64,000 nt of DNA, taken from positions 217,718 to 281,717 of the forward strand of contig CAKUJD010000005.1 of the NCBI GenBank assembly GCA_934661195.1. The letters are read 5' to 3'. The translations under genes were made by a program, and so were the position numbers. Shown here in pieces: positions 1 through 8,962 of this stretch. Within the stretch, counting starts at the first letter, position 1. Every line of letters begins with the position of its first letter. This DNA comes from an uncultured Muribaculaceae bacterium (lineage in GTDB: Bacteria; Bacteroidota; Bacteroidia; Bacteroidales; Muribaculaceae). Under the pieces are notes generated by a model, which did no database searches, was not told where the DNA came from, and was given only the letters and a program-made list of their open reading frames with translations.

Positions 1-425
1 GACAGCAGGGCCGACACCATTGCCATTATAGTTAGCACAAGCGAGGTCTGGTAGCCAATGCCGAGTCCGGTCACCTCAAATCCCTGGGCAATGGTGGCGT
101 CGGCCATCAGGTCGGGGTCGTGTGTGAGGTCGGGCTGCACATGCACCTCGCATGCGTTGAGCAGAAACACAAGTCCCAACGACGTGAGCGCAGCCACTGC
201 AAAGCCCCAATAGCGGTTCTTCATGCTGTTGACGCCAATGGCAGTGAAGCACGATATGAAAGGCAGCAGGGCGTAGAGCGTCTTCAGCACGCTGAAGTCT
301 TGTGTTATAAGCCCGGCGGTGTAGAAAAATCCGCTTTGGGTGCCTTGAAACGATATCTCGTGAAACGGCAGGAATATGTAGCACGCCAGCGCGGCCACGA
401 GCAGTATGTTGGTGATTGGTTTCAT
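1..425 (-). CDS. membrane protein, 3' end cut off by the window
   Basis: The gene starts with ATG at 425 and reads off the left edge, so only the first 141 residues are visible. It opens MKPITNILLVAALACYIF, and there are hydrophobic stretches at about residues 5-20, 45-65, 72-90 and 125-141. This fits a small polytopic inner-membrane protein. A polar loop (about residues 92-112) has several Asp and His residues. I do not recognise the family. It lies 134 bp downstream of rnz on the same strand; no obvious terminator hairpin separates the two. Confidence 0.6.
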   Translation of the reverse strand, partial: MKPITNILLVAALACYIFLPFHEISFQGTQSGFFYTAGLITQDFSVLKTLYALLPFISCFTAIGVNSMKNRYWGFAVAALTSLGLVFLLNACEVHVQPDLTHDPDLMADATIAQGFEVTGLGIGYQTSLVLTIMAMVSALL

Positions 426-559
426 TTGTGTAGTTGTCTATCCTTAGTTTTAATTCTGTGTGTGGTGAGCAAAATCCACGTTACTGTCACTCTCGCATTA
501 TTACGTTAGACGCTGCCGCGGACAAAAGGTTTAACCCGTGGCGCCGACAAACGCCCGCA

Positions 560-1486
560 TCACGGCAGATTGCTGTTCAGGTCGATGCGCAGACCCTCGT
601 TGGCAAGTATGGTGTGCTGAAACTCCTCGCGCGCCTGCTCAAGCAGCGGCTCAAGGCTCTCGTAGCGCTTGCTGTAGTGTCCCAAAATCAGGTTGCGCAC
701 ACCCGCCTCGCGCGCCACTATGCCCGCCTCGCGCGCCGTGCTGTGGAAACGCTGGCGTGCTTGCTTGGCGCACTCGTCGCCATAGGTGGCTTCGTGATAC
801 AGCCAGTCGACACCGGCCACGGCCTCAGTTATGCGCGGGCTGGGCGTGGTGTCGCTGCAATAGGCATAGCTCACTGCAGGGTCGGCAGGGGTGGTGAGCT
901 CGGCGTTGGGCACCGTCAGCCCGTCGGGGGTCACAAAGTCGGCGCCCTCGCGCAGCGGCCTCATTGCGTAGCGCGGCACTTGCCAGCGTGCTGTGGCCTC
1001 GGGGTTGATGTGGCGCAGCTTGGGCTTTTCACGCACCAAAAAGCCCACTGTGGGCACGCGGTGGCGCAGCGGAAAGGTGCTCACCGTCACGGCGTCGTCT
1101 TCATAAATCACGGCGCTGTCGGTGCCTATCACGTTAATTCTAAGCTCAAACGGCATTTGGCGGCAAAAGTAGTCCACCACCTCGCCCAGCAGCTTTGCCC
1201 CGTCGGCAAAGGTGTGCACGGTCAGAGTGCCCGTCTTGCCCAGCAGCGCAAGGGTGGATATTAGGCCTGGAAGACCGAAGCAGTGGTCGCCGTGCAGGTG
1301 GCTGATGAAGATGTGGTTGAGCCGCATGAACTTCAGCCCCATGCGGCGCATTTCCAGCTGCGCGCCCTCGCCGCAGTCTATCATCATCAGGTTGTCGCGC
1401 ACGTTCAGCACCTGGCTCGACGGCAAGTGTCGCAGGCTCGATGTGGCCGAGCCGCAACCCAATATGTTGAGTTCTAATCGTGTCAT
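560..1486 (-). CDS. rnz: ribonuclease Z (tRNA 3' endonuclease)
   Basis: This is a 308-residue metallo-beta-lactamase-fold protein, the usual length for short-form RNase Z, which removes the 3' trailer of tRNA precursors in the cytoplasm. The Zn-binding motif SHLHGDH is at residues 62-68. The N-terminal stretch LNILGCGSATS is typical of the family, and the later metal ligands fall in SDTT and the GHYSKRY region. I chose the ATG at 1486 over the one 15 bp upstream because MTRLELNILGCG matches where the family begins. No partner gene is implied by its neighbours. Confidence 0.93.
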   Translation of the reverse strand: MTRLELNILGCGSATSSLRHLPSSQVLNVRDNLMMIDCGEGAQLEMRRMGLKFMRLNHIFISHLHGDHCFGLPGLISTLALLGKTGTLTVHTFADGAKLLGEVVDYFCRQMPFELRINVIGTDSAVIYEDDAVTVSTFPLRHRVPTVGFLVREKPKLRHINPEATARWQVPRYAMRPLREGADFVTPDGLTVPNAELTTPADPAVSYAYCSDTTPSPRITEAVAGVDWLYHEATYGDECAKQARQRFHSTAREAGIVAREAGVRNLILGHYSKRYESLEPLLEQAREEFQHTILANEGLRIDLNSNLP

Positions 1487-1608
1487 TGCTAAAAACAGCA
1501 ACTAAGATAGTTATTTTTTTTCACACTGCAAAATGCTAATGCTCATCACTATGCGCAACGGCTCACCACTTTTGTTGAATAAATTTTAATTATTTGCCGC
1601 TGCATTGC

Positions 1609-1639
1609 TTGCAAATACCAAAAATAAGGGGTACTTTTG
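1609..1639 (+). promoter_or_regulatory. Bacteroidetes-type promoter for a short plus-strand transcript
   Basis: A -33 TTG (1609-1611) lies 20 bp from a -7 box TACTTTTG (1632-1639), which fits the Bacteroidetes TTTG/TTG-N19/20-TAnnTTTG pattern. No plus-strand gene follows; a hairpin terminator comes about 40-75 bp downstream. Confidence 0.5.
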
Positions 1640-1644
1640 TGATA

Positions 1645-1720
1645 TAGTTTTTTCATAGGATTAGATTTTTAAGGTTTGAAGCAAGCGGTAGTTGTGAAAC
1701 TCCCGCTTGCTTCATTTTTA
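1645..1720 (+). ncRNA. candidate small RNA, copy 1 of a window-repeated family
   Basis: A predicted transcript of about 75 nt runs from the promoter at 1609-1639 to a hairpin with arms 1678-1688 and 1703-1713 (11 perfect pairs, inner AGTT/AACT pairs, GTGA loop), followed by ATTTTTA. Between promoter and hairpin is an AT-rich core, TTTTCATAGGATTAG...TTTTTAAGGTT. The same core recurs on the minus strand near 56.1 kb with a different hairpin. It sits in the 308-bp gap between rnz and the sialidase, opposite to both. Alternatively the other strand encodes a 35-codon ORF starting at 1656. The transcript is inferred. Confidence 0.45.
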
Positions 1721-1741
1721 TGCATATGCGTGTGCATAACT

Positions 1742-1782
1742 AAAAAATGCAGAGGCCCAGTAACTGGCCTCTGCATTTTTTT
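1742..1782 (-). terminator. rho-independent terminator of the sialidase gene
   Basis: TGCAGAGGCC pairs with GGCCTCTGCA around a short loop. The stem is flanked by A6 and T7, so it can work in both directions. It lies 28 bp beyond the sialidase stop codon. Confidence 0.8.
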
Positions 1783-1809
1783 GAATAGGGAAATATCTTG
1801 AATGAGCGG

Positions 1810-4800
1810 TTAGCGCACCACAAACTTGCTGCCTGCGGCCACATACACGCCCTGCGGCAGTGCAACAAACTGCTCGCCGGCTGCCACGCTGTAGCGCGCC
1901 ACGGCTGCGCCAGTCACGCTGCAGATGGTGCCGCTGGCCTCGCCCTGGGCGATTACCCTGACGCCGCCTTTCACGCCCACAAAGGCTGTGCCGCGCTGCT
2001 GCATGGTGTAGCGGTCGATGCCCGTCATGCTGCCGCTGGGGTTGATGGGGTGCGACACCTTGTAGATGTAGCCGTTGCCCTTCACCAGGTCGGCCACTGT
2101 GGTGGCGCTGGTGCCGCGGTAGAGCACAAAGATGTCTACGCTATAGTGCGGGGCCGACAGTTCGGTGTAGTTGGCGTTGCAGTCAATCACGTTGCCAAAG
2201 TCGATGCCGCTCACCACTGCGGGTTTGTGCTCGGCGTCATACCACTTATACACGCCCTTCGACTGATTTCTCATGGTGCTGCCCAATTTGCTGTTCACAC
2301 CCTCAATCAGGTAGTATAGTGGAAGCACTGTGCCTGCCTCGTCGGCCTGCTGTGCTGCAGTGGCCTTCTTCTTGCCGGGTGCGGCGGGATAGTTGGCGGT
2401 GATGTATTCACCGTCTTGCTTCACCATCACCACTGCGTCGAAGTCCTGGCAGTTTTTGCTGTCGGTCATCAGTTCCACCTTGGGGCTGAGTCCCCAAGTC
2501 TTGTAGCTCTCGCCCTTGTTTATGGGGTAGGTGAGTTCCTTTGCCGTGGGGTTGGCTTCGGCCACGTCCTTGAATGTGTCAATCGAACTTAGCACATCGC
2601 CGAAGTCCGACTCTGTGTAGTTGTCGTCCGAGCACCAGTCGCTGTGGAAGTAGTGGCGCTGCATGTAGTGGCTGTCATCGGCAGTGTTGTCGTTGCTGTC
2701 GAAGTAGTTGGTGTAGACGCGTGTCTTGGCGCCGCCGCCGTTCACGGTGTACCATGCGTATATCACAAGGCTGTCGGCGTCGTTGTTGGCCACGCTGCTC
2801 TCCTCGGGTGCGTTGAAGTCAATCTGGTAGTCGGTCATCTTTTCACCGCCCAGACTGCTTATGTTGTCCTCAAATTCATTTCCGTTTAGCGAGAAGCCCT
2901 GGAATTTAAACGGTTTTTCATAGGTGGCGCTGGACGTAACCTTTGCACCAACGGCCACTGTGAGCACCTCACCCTGCTGCTTGGCGCCGAGGCCGGGCGA
3001 ACTGATGGTGGGTGTGGCCCAGCCCTTGGCGGGGCGGGCCTTGATGATGATGTTGCGCACCTTGCTCACAAAGTGGTAGGTGGCGGTGCTTTCGCCCGAC
3101 TTGCCATATCCGTTCACGCCTGTCTCGGCCACGGCCTTCACATGCACGTAGGCCAGCTTGCCGAGGTCGCTCACCTTGAGTGCGCTCCAAGCCACAGTCG
3201 CGCTTGCGCCCGTGAATTTTGCGCCGCTCACCACCTGGGTGTTGCTGCCGTCGGTGCCCACGGTCCAGATGCTGTAGGTGACGCTGGTGTTGCCCTTCAG
3301 CACATCGTTGTCCTCATTGGGGTTGCTTATCACGATTTCGCTGGGGTGGGTGCTGGTGGAGCCGGTGGCGGTGTTGTAGGTGTTTGACTCGGGCGTGATC
3401 ACGGGGTTCTCAAGTGCCTTCACATTTTTGCGCGTGGCGTCGGGAATGATGTCGTCGGCGCGCAGGCTCATGTAGGTGATGCCCATCAGGTAGTCGCCCT
3501 GGGGGGCTGCGGTGTGCTCGTATTTGTAGATGACTTGCGGATACTCCTCAAACAGGATGCCGATTGAGCCGTCGTTCTGCTCGCACAGCGAGCTGTATTG
3601 CGCAGTCTCGCTAAGGTCGTCCTCGTAGGGGTCGCTCACGCATGCAAGTTTGCTCCAGCTGGGAGTCCCGCTTACGGCCGACTGGTAGAATGCCAGTCCG
3701 CTGCGCACGCCGCTCTTCTTGCCGCTGCTTGCAGTGGTTGCGGGCACCGAGTGCAGCAGATATTCCTTGCCGGCGCCGTCGGTGTATTTAATCATCTCGC
3801 CGTTGGTGGCGGTAGCAAGGCTCATGCCGCATGACCCTAATTGCGCTGGGGTGAAATTGCCCTTTTCATCGTTGATGGTGATTTGCACAAAGTCGCGTTT
3901 GTCGCTGTTTGTGCTGCGCACGGTCACAATGAATTTGTTGTCGGCAATTTCAGTTATGTGACACTCGTCGCCCGAGCCCTCAATGTCAGAAATCTGGCCT
4001 AGGTTGGTCCATTTGTCGTCTGCGGGAGAGTACATAAGGATGTAGTCTCTTGTCTTTGATGACGAAAGTAGGCTTTCCCAGTTATAGTGGCGGTAGATGG
4101 CCAGAACTTTACCCTTGAGGTAGCCACCGCCGACGCTGCACATGTTGCCCGGAGCAATGTTGCCCCTTGAGTGGCCTAAATTAATGCCGAGCGCGCCAGT
4201 GCCATGCCCAATAAGCCCATCGATGTCGATTTGCTTTAATGCGCTCCACGACTGGCCGTTGTCGTTGCTTATGGCGTAGTAGTTGTTAGTCTTTTTGTTT
4301 TTTCCGTCGGTCGAGAGGCTGTAGCCGCTGATCATCGTGCAGAGTATTGCTCCGTTGCCCATGGTCACCACGGCAGCATCGCCATAGCCGTTGAAGTTTT
4401 TGCAGTCGTTTCCGCTGCGGCTGCCCTTGGCTATGGTCACTGGGCTGCTCCACGTGAGTCCGTTGTCGGTCGAGCGGCGGCATAGGATGTCGATGTCGTT
4501 GGCAATGTCGTGGATGTCCTCCTTGCGGGCATCGCTCACTGCCAGCAGCGAGCCGTCGGCGGCGCGGGTGATGGCGGGTATGCGGTAGTACTTTGAATAG
4601 TAGTCGCCCGGCATATAGAGTGTCTGCTTCAGCGGCACCAGCACGCGCGAGCCGTTGGCGCGCTGCGTCAACTTGCCGCTAAGCGAGGTGCCGGTGAGGG
4701 CGGTGATGTTTGCTCCGATTTCGGTCTTTTGCTTGGTGAGCGCGGGCAGCTCAATGCCGCTGGCAATGTCGGCAGTGATATATAGCACATACTTCTTGCT

Positions 4801-5235
4801 CCCGTCGAGGGTCTCGGCTGCCGTCAGTTGGGTGGCCGTGAGGTCGGTGGTTTCGGCAATGAGTTTGGCTCCGTTTTTCACCTGCGGGTCGCGGTAGTCA
4901 AACGGGTGGGCAAATGTGTAGCTCACGTTGTCGCTGCCGCTGTTGCTGTCAAACTTGCTGCCGTTGTATTCACGTGCATAGAGCTTGATGCGGGTGATGT
5001 AGTTGGTAGCGCCAAGCAGCTTGTAGCTCACCGTGGGCTGCACGCCGCTGGCGGCATCGTATTCCACCAGCGCAAGCACCTCGTTGGGGTTGCCCAGGCC
5101 GGCATAGCCAGTCTCCTGCCACCATTTGCCCGCGGCAAACTCGCTGCCATCGCGGTCGGTGGCGGCGCTTGCGGCAAAGCTTCCTGTCAGCAGGGCTGCG
5201 GCCAGGACAACGATTGAAAGTAATTGTTTTTTCAT
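1810..5235 (-). CDS. secreted GH33 exo-alpha-sialidase with C-terminal sorting-like tail
   Basis: This 1141-residue protein probably releases terminal sialic acid from host glycans outside the cell. A signal peptide ends near residue 25 (SFAASA). Residues about 40-190 resemble the N-terminal domain that precedes many bacterial sialidases. The GH33 propeller then follows with YRIP at 217-220 and Asp boxes STDNGLTW (255-262) and SNDNGQSW (323-330). After about residue 610 come Ig-like and undefined beta-rich segments, and the end (GVYVAAGSKFVVR) resembles a Por/T9SS-type tail. It is much longer than a minimal sialidase because of the C-terminal modules. It stands alone with its own terminator; no nan catabolic genes are nearby. 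Confidence 0.88.
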   Translation of the reverse strand: MKKQLLSIVVLAAALLTGSFAASAATDRDGSEFAAGKWWQETGYAGLGNPNEVLALVEYDAASGVQPTVSYKLLGATNYITRIKLYAREYNGSKFDSNSGSDNVSYTFAHPFDYRDPQVKNGAKLIAETTDLTATQLTAAETLDGSKKYVLYITADIASGIELPALTKQKTEIGANITALTGTSLSGKLTQRANGSRVLVPLKQTLYMPGDYYSKYYRIPAITRAADGSLLAVSDARKEDIHDIANDIDILCRRSTDNGLTWSSPVTIAKGSRSGNDCKNFNGYGDAAVVTMGNGAILCTMISGYSLSTDGKNKKTNNYYAISNDNGQSWSALKQIDIDGLIGHGTGALGINLGHSRGNIAPGNMCSVGGGYLKGKVLAIYRHYNWESLLSSSKTRDYILMYSPADDKWTNLGQISDIEGSGDECHITEIADNKFIVTVRSTNSDKRDFVQITINDEKGNFTPAQLGSCGMSLATATNGEMIKYTDGAGKEYLLHSVPATTASSGKKSGVRSGLAFYQSAVSGTPSWSKLACVSDPYEDDLSETAQYSSLCEQNDGSIGILFEEYPQVIYKYEHTAAPQGDYLMGITYMSLRADDIIPDATRKNVKALENPVITPESNTYNTATGSTSTHPSEIVISNPNEDNDVLKGNTSVTYSIWTVGTDGSNTQVVSGAKFTGASATVAWSALKVSDLGKLAYVHVKAVAETGVNGYGKSGESTATYHFVSKVRNIIIKARPAKGWATPTISSPGLGAKQQGEVLTVAVGAKVTSSATYEKPFKFQGFSLNGNEFEDNISSLGGEKMTDYQIDFNAPEESSVANNDADSLVIYAWYTVNGGGAKTRVYTNYFDSNDNTADDSHYMQRHYFHSDWCSDDNYTESDFGDVLSSIDTFKDVAEANPTAKELTYPINKGESYKTWGLSPKVELMTDSKNCQDFDAVVMVKQDGEYITANYPAAPGKKKATAAQQADEAGTVLPLYYLIEGVNSKLGSTMRNQSKGVYKWYDAEHKPAVVSGIDFGNVIDCNANYTELSAPHYSVDIFVLYRGTSATTVADLVKGNGYIYKVSHPINPSGSMTGIDRYTMQQRGTAFVGVKGGVRVIAQGEASGTICSVTGAAVARYSVAAGEQFVALPQGVYVAAGSKFVVR

Positions 5236-5402
5236 AATCGCCTTTTGCTTAAAAATTTGATTGTTATTAAATGAATTATAGTTGCAGTGTTAGTCTTATT
5301 CCTATTTGAACCGATGTTTTTATAGATTCTAAGACAGTGAGAAATCATCGTGGCCTTGGCATGCGTGCCGCATTGCGCCCAGCCTCTATTTATTCCAGTG
5401 TG

Positions 5403-5410
5403 CAAAAGTA
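5403..5410 (-). promoter_or_regulatory. -7 box of the sialidase promoter in a 334-bp gap
   Basis: On the minus strand this reads TACTTTTG, an exact TAnnTTTG match. It implies a leader of about 160 nt before the sialidase ATG; no good -33 box is visible. The rest of the gap (5236-5569) holds only a 7-bp GC hairpin with arms 5514-5520 and 5532-5538, just beyond the TIGR02757 gene, which could be its transcription end. Confidence 0.4.
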
Positions 5411-5569
5411 TGGTATTTAATTGGGAAACAGGCGATTATAATGTTGAAAAAAGCTCAACGATATGTGCTAATTGTTTGTACAAATCGGGTGATGTCGGGG
5501 CACAGTGTAGGCTTGCGGCCAGCTGCTTGCCGGCCGCATATGGTGTGGAGTGAAGTGATGTAGTGGGTG

Positions 5570-6346
5570 CTAAAGGTTCATGCCTATGCCAAACAGGGCA
5601 TAGTCGTAAATCACGGGGTCGGCAGGGCGCATTTGGCGCAGAATGTCGGTGAGCTCAACCACCGTTTTGCGGTCGTTGGCGCGGCGCGTCACCAGTCCCA
5701 GGGCGCGTGCGGTGTCGCCCACGTGCACGTCGAGCGGGATGAACAGTTGCGAGGGCTTTATCGACTGCCACACGCCCATATCCACGATGCCATCGGCGCG
5801 CACCAGCCAGCGCAGGGCCATGTTGACGCGCTTAAGTGCGGTGCTCTTCAGGTTCAGGGGCAGGCAGCGCGAGTCGCCCTGTCCGCCGTTGGCTGCGGCC
5901 AGTTCGGCATTGAGCAGCTCCACCAGTCGCCAGCTTGGCGCGTCGCTGTCGGCCACACGGGATGCCGCCGCCCACTCGTCGAGCGACTGCCACTGCCTGT
6001 AGATGCGTCGCAGGCCGCGCAGCATGTGCTTGAAGTTGCGCGCAAAAAATGTGCGGTGAATGTTAAGCTCGTCGGGCAGCTGCTCGTAGGCCTCATCCAT
6101 CACATAGTTGTAGGGGTCGTTATCCATCATGGCAAGCATCTTTTCGCAGTCGCGGCAAATCATCTTGCGGTTGCCCCAGGCTATGGCAGAGGCCAGCAGG
6201 GCTGTGATTTCAATGTCGGGCAGCGCGCTGAAGCGGCGCGGAAACTGCACCGGGTCGGCGTCGATGAAGTCGGTGTTGTTGATGCGCAGAGCCTCGCTGT
6301 CGAGCAGGTCGCGCAATTGGTCGAAGTCTTGTTGAAGGGTCATCAT
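5570..6346 (-). CDS. TIGR02757 family protein (function unknown)
   Basis: The 258-residue protein matches the conserved Bacteroidota TIGR02757 family: FPRRFSALPDIEITALLASAIAWGN-like opening, KRVNMALRWLVR, and PLDVHVGDTARALGL near the C-terminus. The fold is thought to be related to helix-hairpin-helix DNA glycosylases, but no activity is established. I chose the start MMTLQQ at 6346 because the longer reading extends into the upstream DUF3298 gene, whose stop is at 6352. That leaves a 5-bp gap and implies co-transcription. Confidence 0.85.
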   Translation of the reverse strand: MMTLQQDFDQLRDLLDSEALRINNTDFIDADPVQFPRRFSALPDIEITALLASAIAWGNRKMICRDCEKMLAMMDNDPYNYVMDEAYEQLPDELNIHRTFFARNFKHMLRGLRRIYRQWQSLDEWAAASRVADSDAPSWRLVELLNAELAAANGGQGDSRCLPLNLKSTALKRVNMALRWLVRADGIVDMGVWQSIKPSQLFIPLDVHVGDTARALGLVTRRANDRKTVVELTDILRQMRPADPVIYDYALFGIGMNL

Positions 6347-6351
6347 AGCGC

Positions 6352-7296
6352 TTAAAATTTCATTGGCTTGTAGCGGTGATAGCCGCAGTCGCCGGCCAGC
6401 AGCCGCTTGAACTCGTCGGTGAGGCACGGGTCCAGCTCGGAGTAGGGCAGGAATACAAAACTCACGCCGCTCTCGGGCGTGGCAATGGCCCCCTCGGCAT
6501 ACACCATGCTAATGCCGCGCTGCTCCACCCTGAACTCTGCCGCAACCGTGGTGGCGGCGTTCAACTCCTGCCCCTTTTTGCGGGCCACCTTGGCAATGCG
6601 GCTGTTGATGAACTTCAGCAGGCGGCCGCTTTCACTTGGGCGGAACACGTCGGCCATGCCCAGCACGCGGTGGAGGGCGCGGTCGTAGAGCACATAGCCC
6701 ATGCGCTCGCTGCGGCGGTAGCCGTCGTACACATAGCCATACACCTCATATTGCAGCAGCCGCTCGCTGGTGGAGTATGGGTATGCCTTCACGCGGTGCT
6801 CGCGGCCCACCACGCTGCGGGTGGTCACCGACGGCGACTGCGCGTAGTCGCTGTTGCCGCCCAGGTTGAATTCGGCCGCTTCCACAAATGCATTGACGGC
6901 TTTGCCCAGGCTCTCGCCCGTGCGGTTAAACGCCTTGTCGGCTATGGCTTGGCGCAGCCCGCCCAGCTCGGTTGACCCGTTCACGGCCTTGGGCATGCGC
7001 AGCTTCACCTGCTTAATGCATGTGTATGGCTCACCCTTGCCGTTGCCCGTTGGCAGGGTGAATGCCGATGTGTAGCATGCCATGCGGTCGGTCACGGGTT
7101 CAAATCGGTTGCTGGCCACGGTGCTGGCCAGGGTGTCGGCCATCATGGCCTCAGAGTCAGCGCCGTTGTCCCACAGCAGGCCGCCCGAGTGGCCGTCGGC
7201 GTTGACGTGGTTGGCAAAATACCAGAAGCCTGCCGCGATGTCGAGCACCGCAAGCAGCGATATGGCTATTATGTAAGGGCGGCGGGTGGTGGTCAT
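6352..7296 (-). CDS. DUF3298/RsiV-like extracytoplasmic protein
   Basis: This 314-residue protein has one N-terminal membrane segment (about residues 9-27, YIIAISLLAVLDIAAGFWYF), probably a signal anchor, followed by a soluble domain. The C-terminal half (VLGMADVFRPSESGRLLKFINSRI, then GISMVYAEGAIATPESG and FVFLPYSEL) has the layout of DUF3298 domains, as in RsiV anti-sigma factors and related lysozyme-binding proteins. No cytoplasmic anti-sigma segment is visible, so a role in sigma control is not supported. It sits between ispH and the TIGR02757 gene with gaps of 5-8 bp, so it is probably part of one operon. Confidence 0.7.
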   Translation of the reverse strand: MTTTRRPYIIAISLLAVLDIAAGFWYFANHVNADGHSGGLLWDNGADSEAMMADTLASTVASNRFEPVTDRMACYTSAFTLPTGNGKGEPYTCIKQVKLRMPKAVNGSTELGGLRQAIADKAFNRTGESLGKAVNAFVEAAEFNLGGNSDYAQSPSVTTRSVVGREHRVKAYPYSTSERLLQYEVYGYVYDGYRRSERMGYVLYDRALHRVLGMADVFRPSESGRLLKFINSRIAKVARKKGQELNAATTVAAEFRVEQRGISMVYAEGAIATPESGVSFVFLPYSELDPCLTDEFKRLLAGDCGYHRYKPMKF

Positions 7297-7303
7297 GGCT
7301 GGT

Positions 7304-8173
7304 CTACACTTGCCGTGTCACATAGTCTTTAACTCTGTTCATGAGCCACATTGGGGTCGACGTGGCTCCGCATATGCCGATGCGGTCTTTGCCCTTGAGC
7401 CATGCGGCATCGATTTCTTCTTCGCTGGAAATCAGGTGCGAGTCGGGGTTGGCGTCGAGGCACTGGGCAAACAGGATGCGTCCGTTGCTGCTTTTCTTGC
7501 CGCACACAAACAGTATCAGCTGGTGCTGCTTGGCAAATTCGCGAATCTGCGGAATGCGGTTGGCCACCGAGCGGCAAATGGTGTCGAAACTCTGGAAGCG
7601 CACGCCTGGATGCACGCGCCGCCCTATCTCGCCCACTATGCGCTTGAAGCCTTCGAGCGACTTTGTGGTCTGCGAATACAGGTAGATGTCGCGGCCAAAG
7701 TCGATGCGGTCCACCTCATCGACGCTTTCAATCACCAGCGCCCTGCCTTGGGTCTGCCCCACGAGGCCGTTGACCTCGGCGTGGCCGCGCTTGCCGTAGA
7801 TCACGATTTGGGCGTCGCGCCCCGAGGCGGCGGCCTCGGCCCATGACTGCTTTATGCGCTGCTGCAGCTTCAGCACCACTGGGCATGTGGCGTCGATTAT
7901 GTCGATGCCGTTGCGCTTGGCGGTGGCGTAGGTCTCTGGCGGTTCGCCATGGGCGCGGAGCAGCACCTTCACGCCGTGCAGCTGCCTCAGCTGCTCGTGT
8001 GTAATGGTGTTGAGACCCTTGCTTTCGAGCCGCTCCACCTCGTTGCTGTTGTGTACAATGTCGCCCAGGCAGTAGAGCGAGCCGCTCTTGTGCAGCTCCT
8101 CTTCGGCCTTGCGGATGGCGGTGGTCACGCCAAAGCAGAATCCCGATCCCTTGTCGATTTCAACTATTGCCAT
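7304..8173 (-). CDS. ispH: 4-hydroxy-3-methylbut-2-enyl diphosphate reductase
   Basis: This is the last enzyme of the MEP isoprenoid pathway, a cytoplasmic [4Fe-4S] protein that makes IPP and DMAPP from HMBPP. The 289-residue protein has the three cluster cysteines at C13 (GFCFG), C97 (DATCP) and C200 (DTICRS), plus the GATSTP motif near 269-274. I chose the start MAIVEIDKGSGFCFG because it matches the family start; the longer reading overlaps cmk. It follows cmk by 16 bp, so the two are probably co-transcribed. Confidence 0.95.
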   Translation of the reverse strand: MAIVEIDKGSGFCFGVTTAIRKAEEELHKSGSLYCLGDIVHNSNEVERLESKGLNTITHEQLRQLHGVKVLLRAHGEPPETYATAKRNGIDIIDATCPVVLKLQQRIKQSWAEAAASGRDAQIVIYGKRGHAEVNGLVGQTQGRALVIESVDEVDRIDFGRDIYLYSQTTKSLEGFKRIVGEIGRRVHPGVRFQSFDTICRSVANRIPQIREFAKQHQLILFVCGKKSSNGRILFAQCLDANPDSHLISSEEEIDAAWLKGKDRIGICGATSTPMWLMNRVKDYVTRQV

Positions 8174-8189
8174 TGCAGTGCTGTCTTTT

Positions 8190-8909
8190 TTATCTCGTGG
8201 CGGCCTGGCGGTAGTGGTCAAGCAGCCACTGGTTTTGCTCGTCGATGCTCATGGTGGAGTTGTCGAGCACCAGGGCGTCGTCGGCCTGGCGCAGAGGGCT
8301 CTCGGCACGGGTGGTGTCGATGCGGTCGCGCTCGGTGACGTTGTGCAGCACCTCGTCGTAGGTCACTGTGGCGTCGCCCTTGCCGCGCAGCTCGTCGTAG
8401 CGGCGGCGCGCGCGGGTCTCGGCCGAGGCGGTGACAAACACCTTGAGCTCGGCGTCGGGGAACACAGCCGTGCCAATGTCGCGGCCGTCCATCACTATGC
8501 CCTTGTCGCGGCCCATGGCCTGCTGCTGCTTCACCAGGTGGCGGCGCACGAAGCCTATGGCGGCAATCAGGCTCACCTTGCCGCTGATGCGCATCGAGCG
8601 TATCTCGCTCTCCACGTTGCGGCCGTTGAGCATGGTCACCGAGTGGCCGTCGGCCTTGTCGACGCCGAAGGTGATGTTGATGGATGGCAGTTGCTGCTGC
8701 AGGGCGGCTTCGTCCACTTTGTCGCCGTCGATGAGCCCGTGGTCGAGGCAGTATAGCGTCACGGCGCGATACATTGCGCCTGTGTCGATGTAGGCATAGC
8801 CTATGCGCCTTGCCAGAGCCTTGGCCATGGTGCTCTTGCCAGTCGACGAGTATCCGTCGATGGCTATTATTATGCGTCGTTCCTTGTTGTGGTCCATTGC
8901 TGTAGTCAT
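8190..8909 (-). CDS. cmk: cytidylate kinase
   Basis: A 239-residue (d)CMP kinase that phosphorylates CMP and dCMP with ATP. The P-loop GYSSTGKST is at residues 19-27, followed by [10 protein letters not shown] (substrate-binding helix), [15 protein letters not shown] and a C-terminal DNSTMS segment, all standard for Cmk. ATG at 8909 or the in-frame ATG at 8897 are both plausible starts. The long N-terminal extension in the same frame overlaps the metallo-hydrolase gene and is not real. It pairs with ispH downstream. Confidence 0.94.
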   Translation of the reverse strand: MTTAMDHNKERRIIIAIDGYSSTGKSTMAKALARRIGYAYIDTGAMYRAVTLYCLDHGLIDGDKVDEAALQQQLPSINITFGVDKADGHSVTMLNGRNVESEIRSMRISGKVSLIAAIGFVRRHLVKQQQAMGRDKGIVMDGRDIGTAVFPDAELKVFVTASAETRARRRYDELRGKGDATVTYDEVLHNVTERDRIDTTRAESPLRQADDALVLDNSTMSIDEQNQWLLDHYRQAATR

Positions 8910-8962
8910 AGTCTTGTGTAGATAATTATGTTGCAAAGAAGATATGAGGTGCGCCCGGCGCG

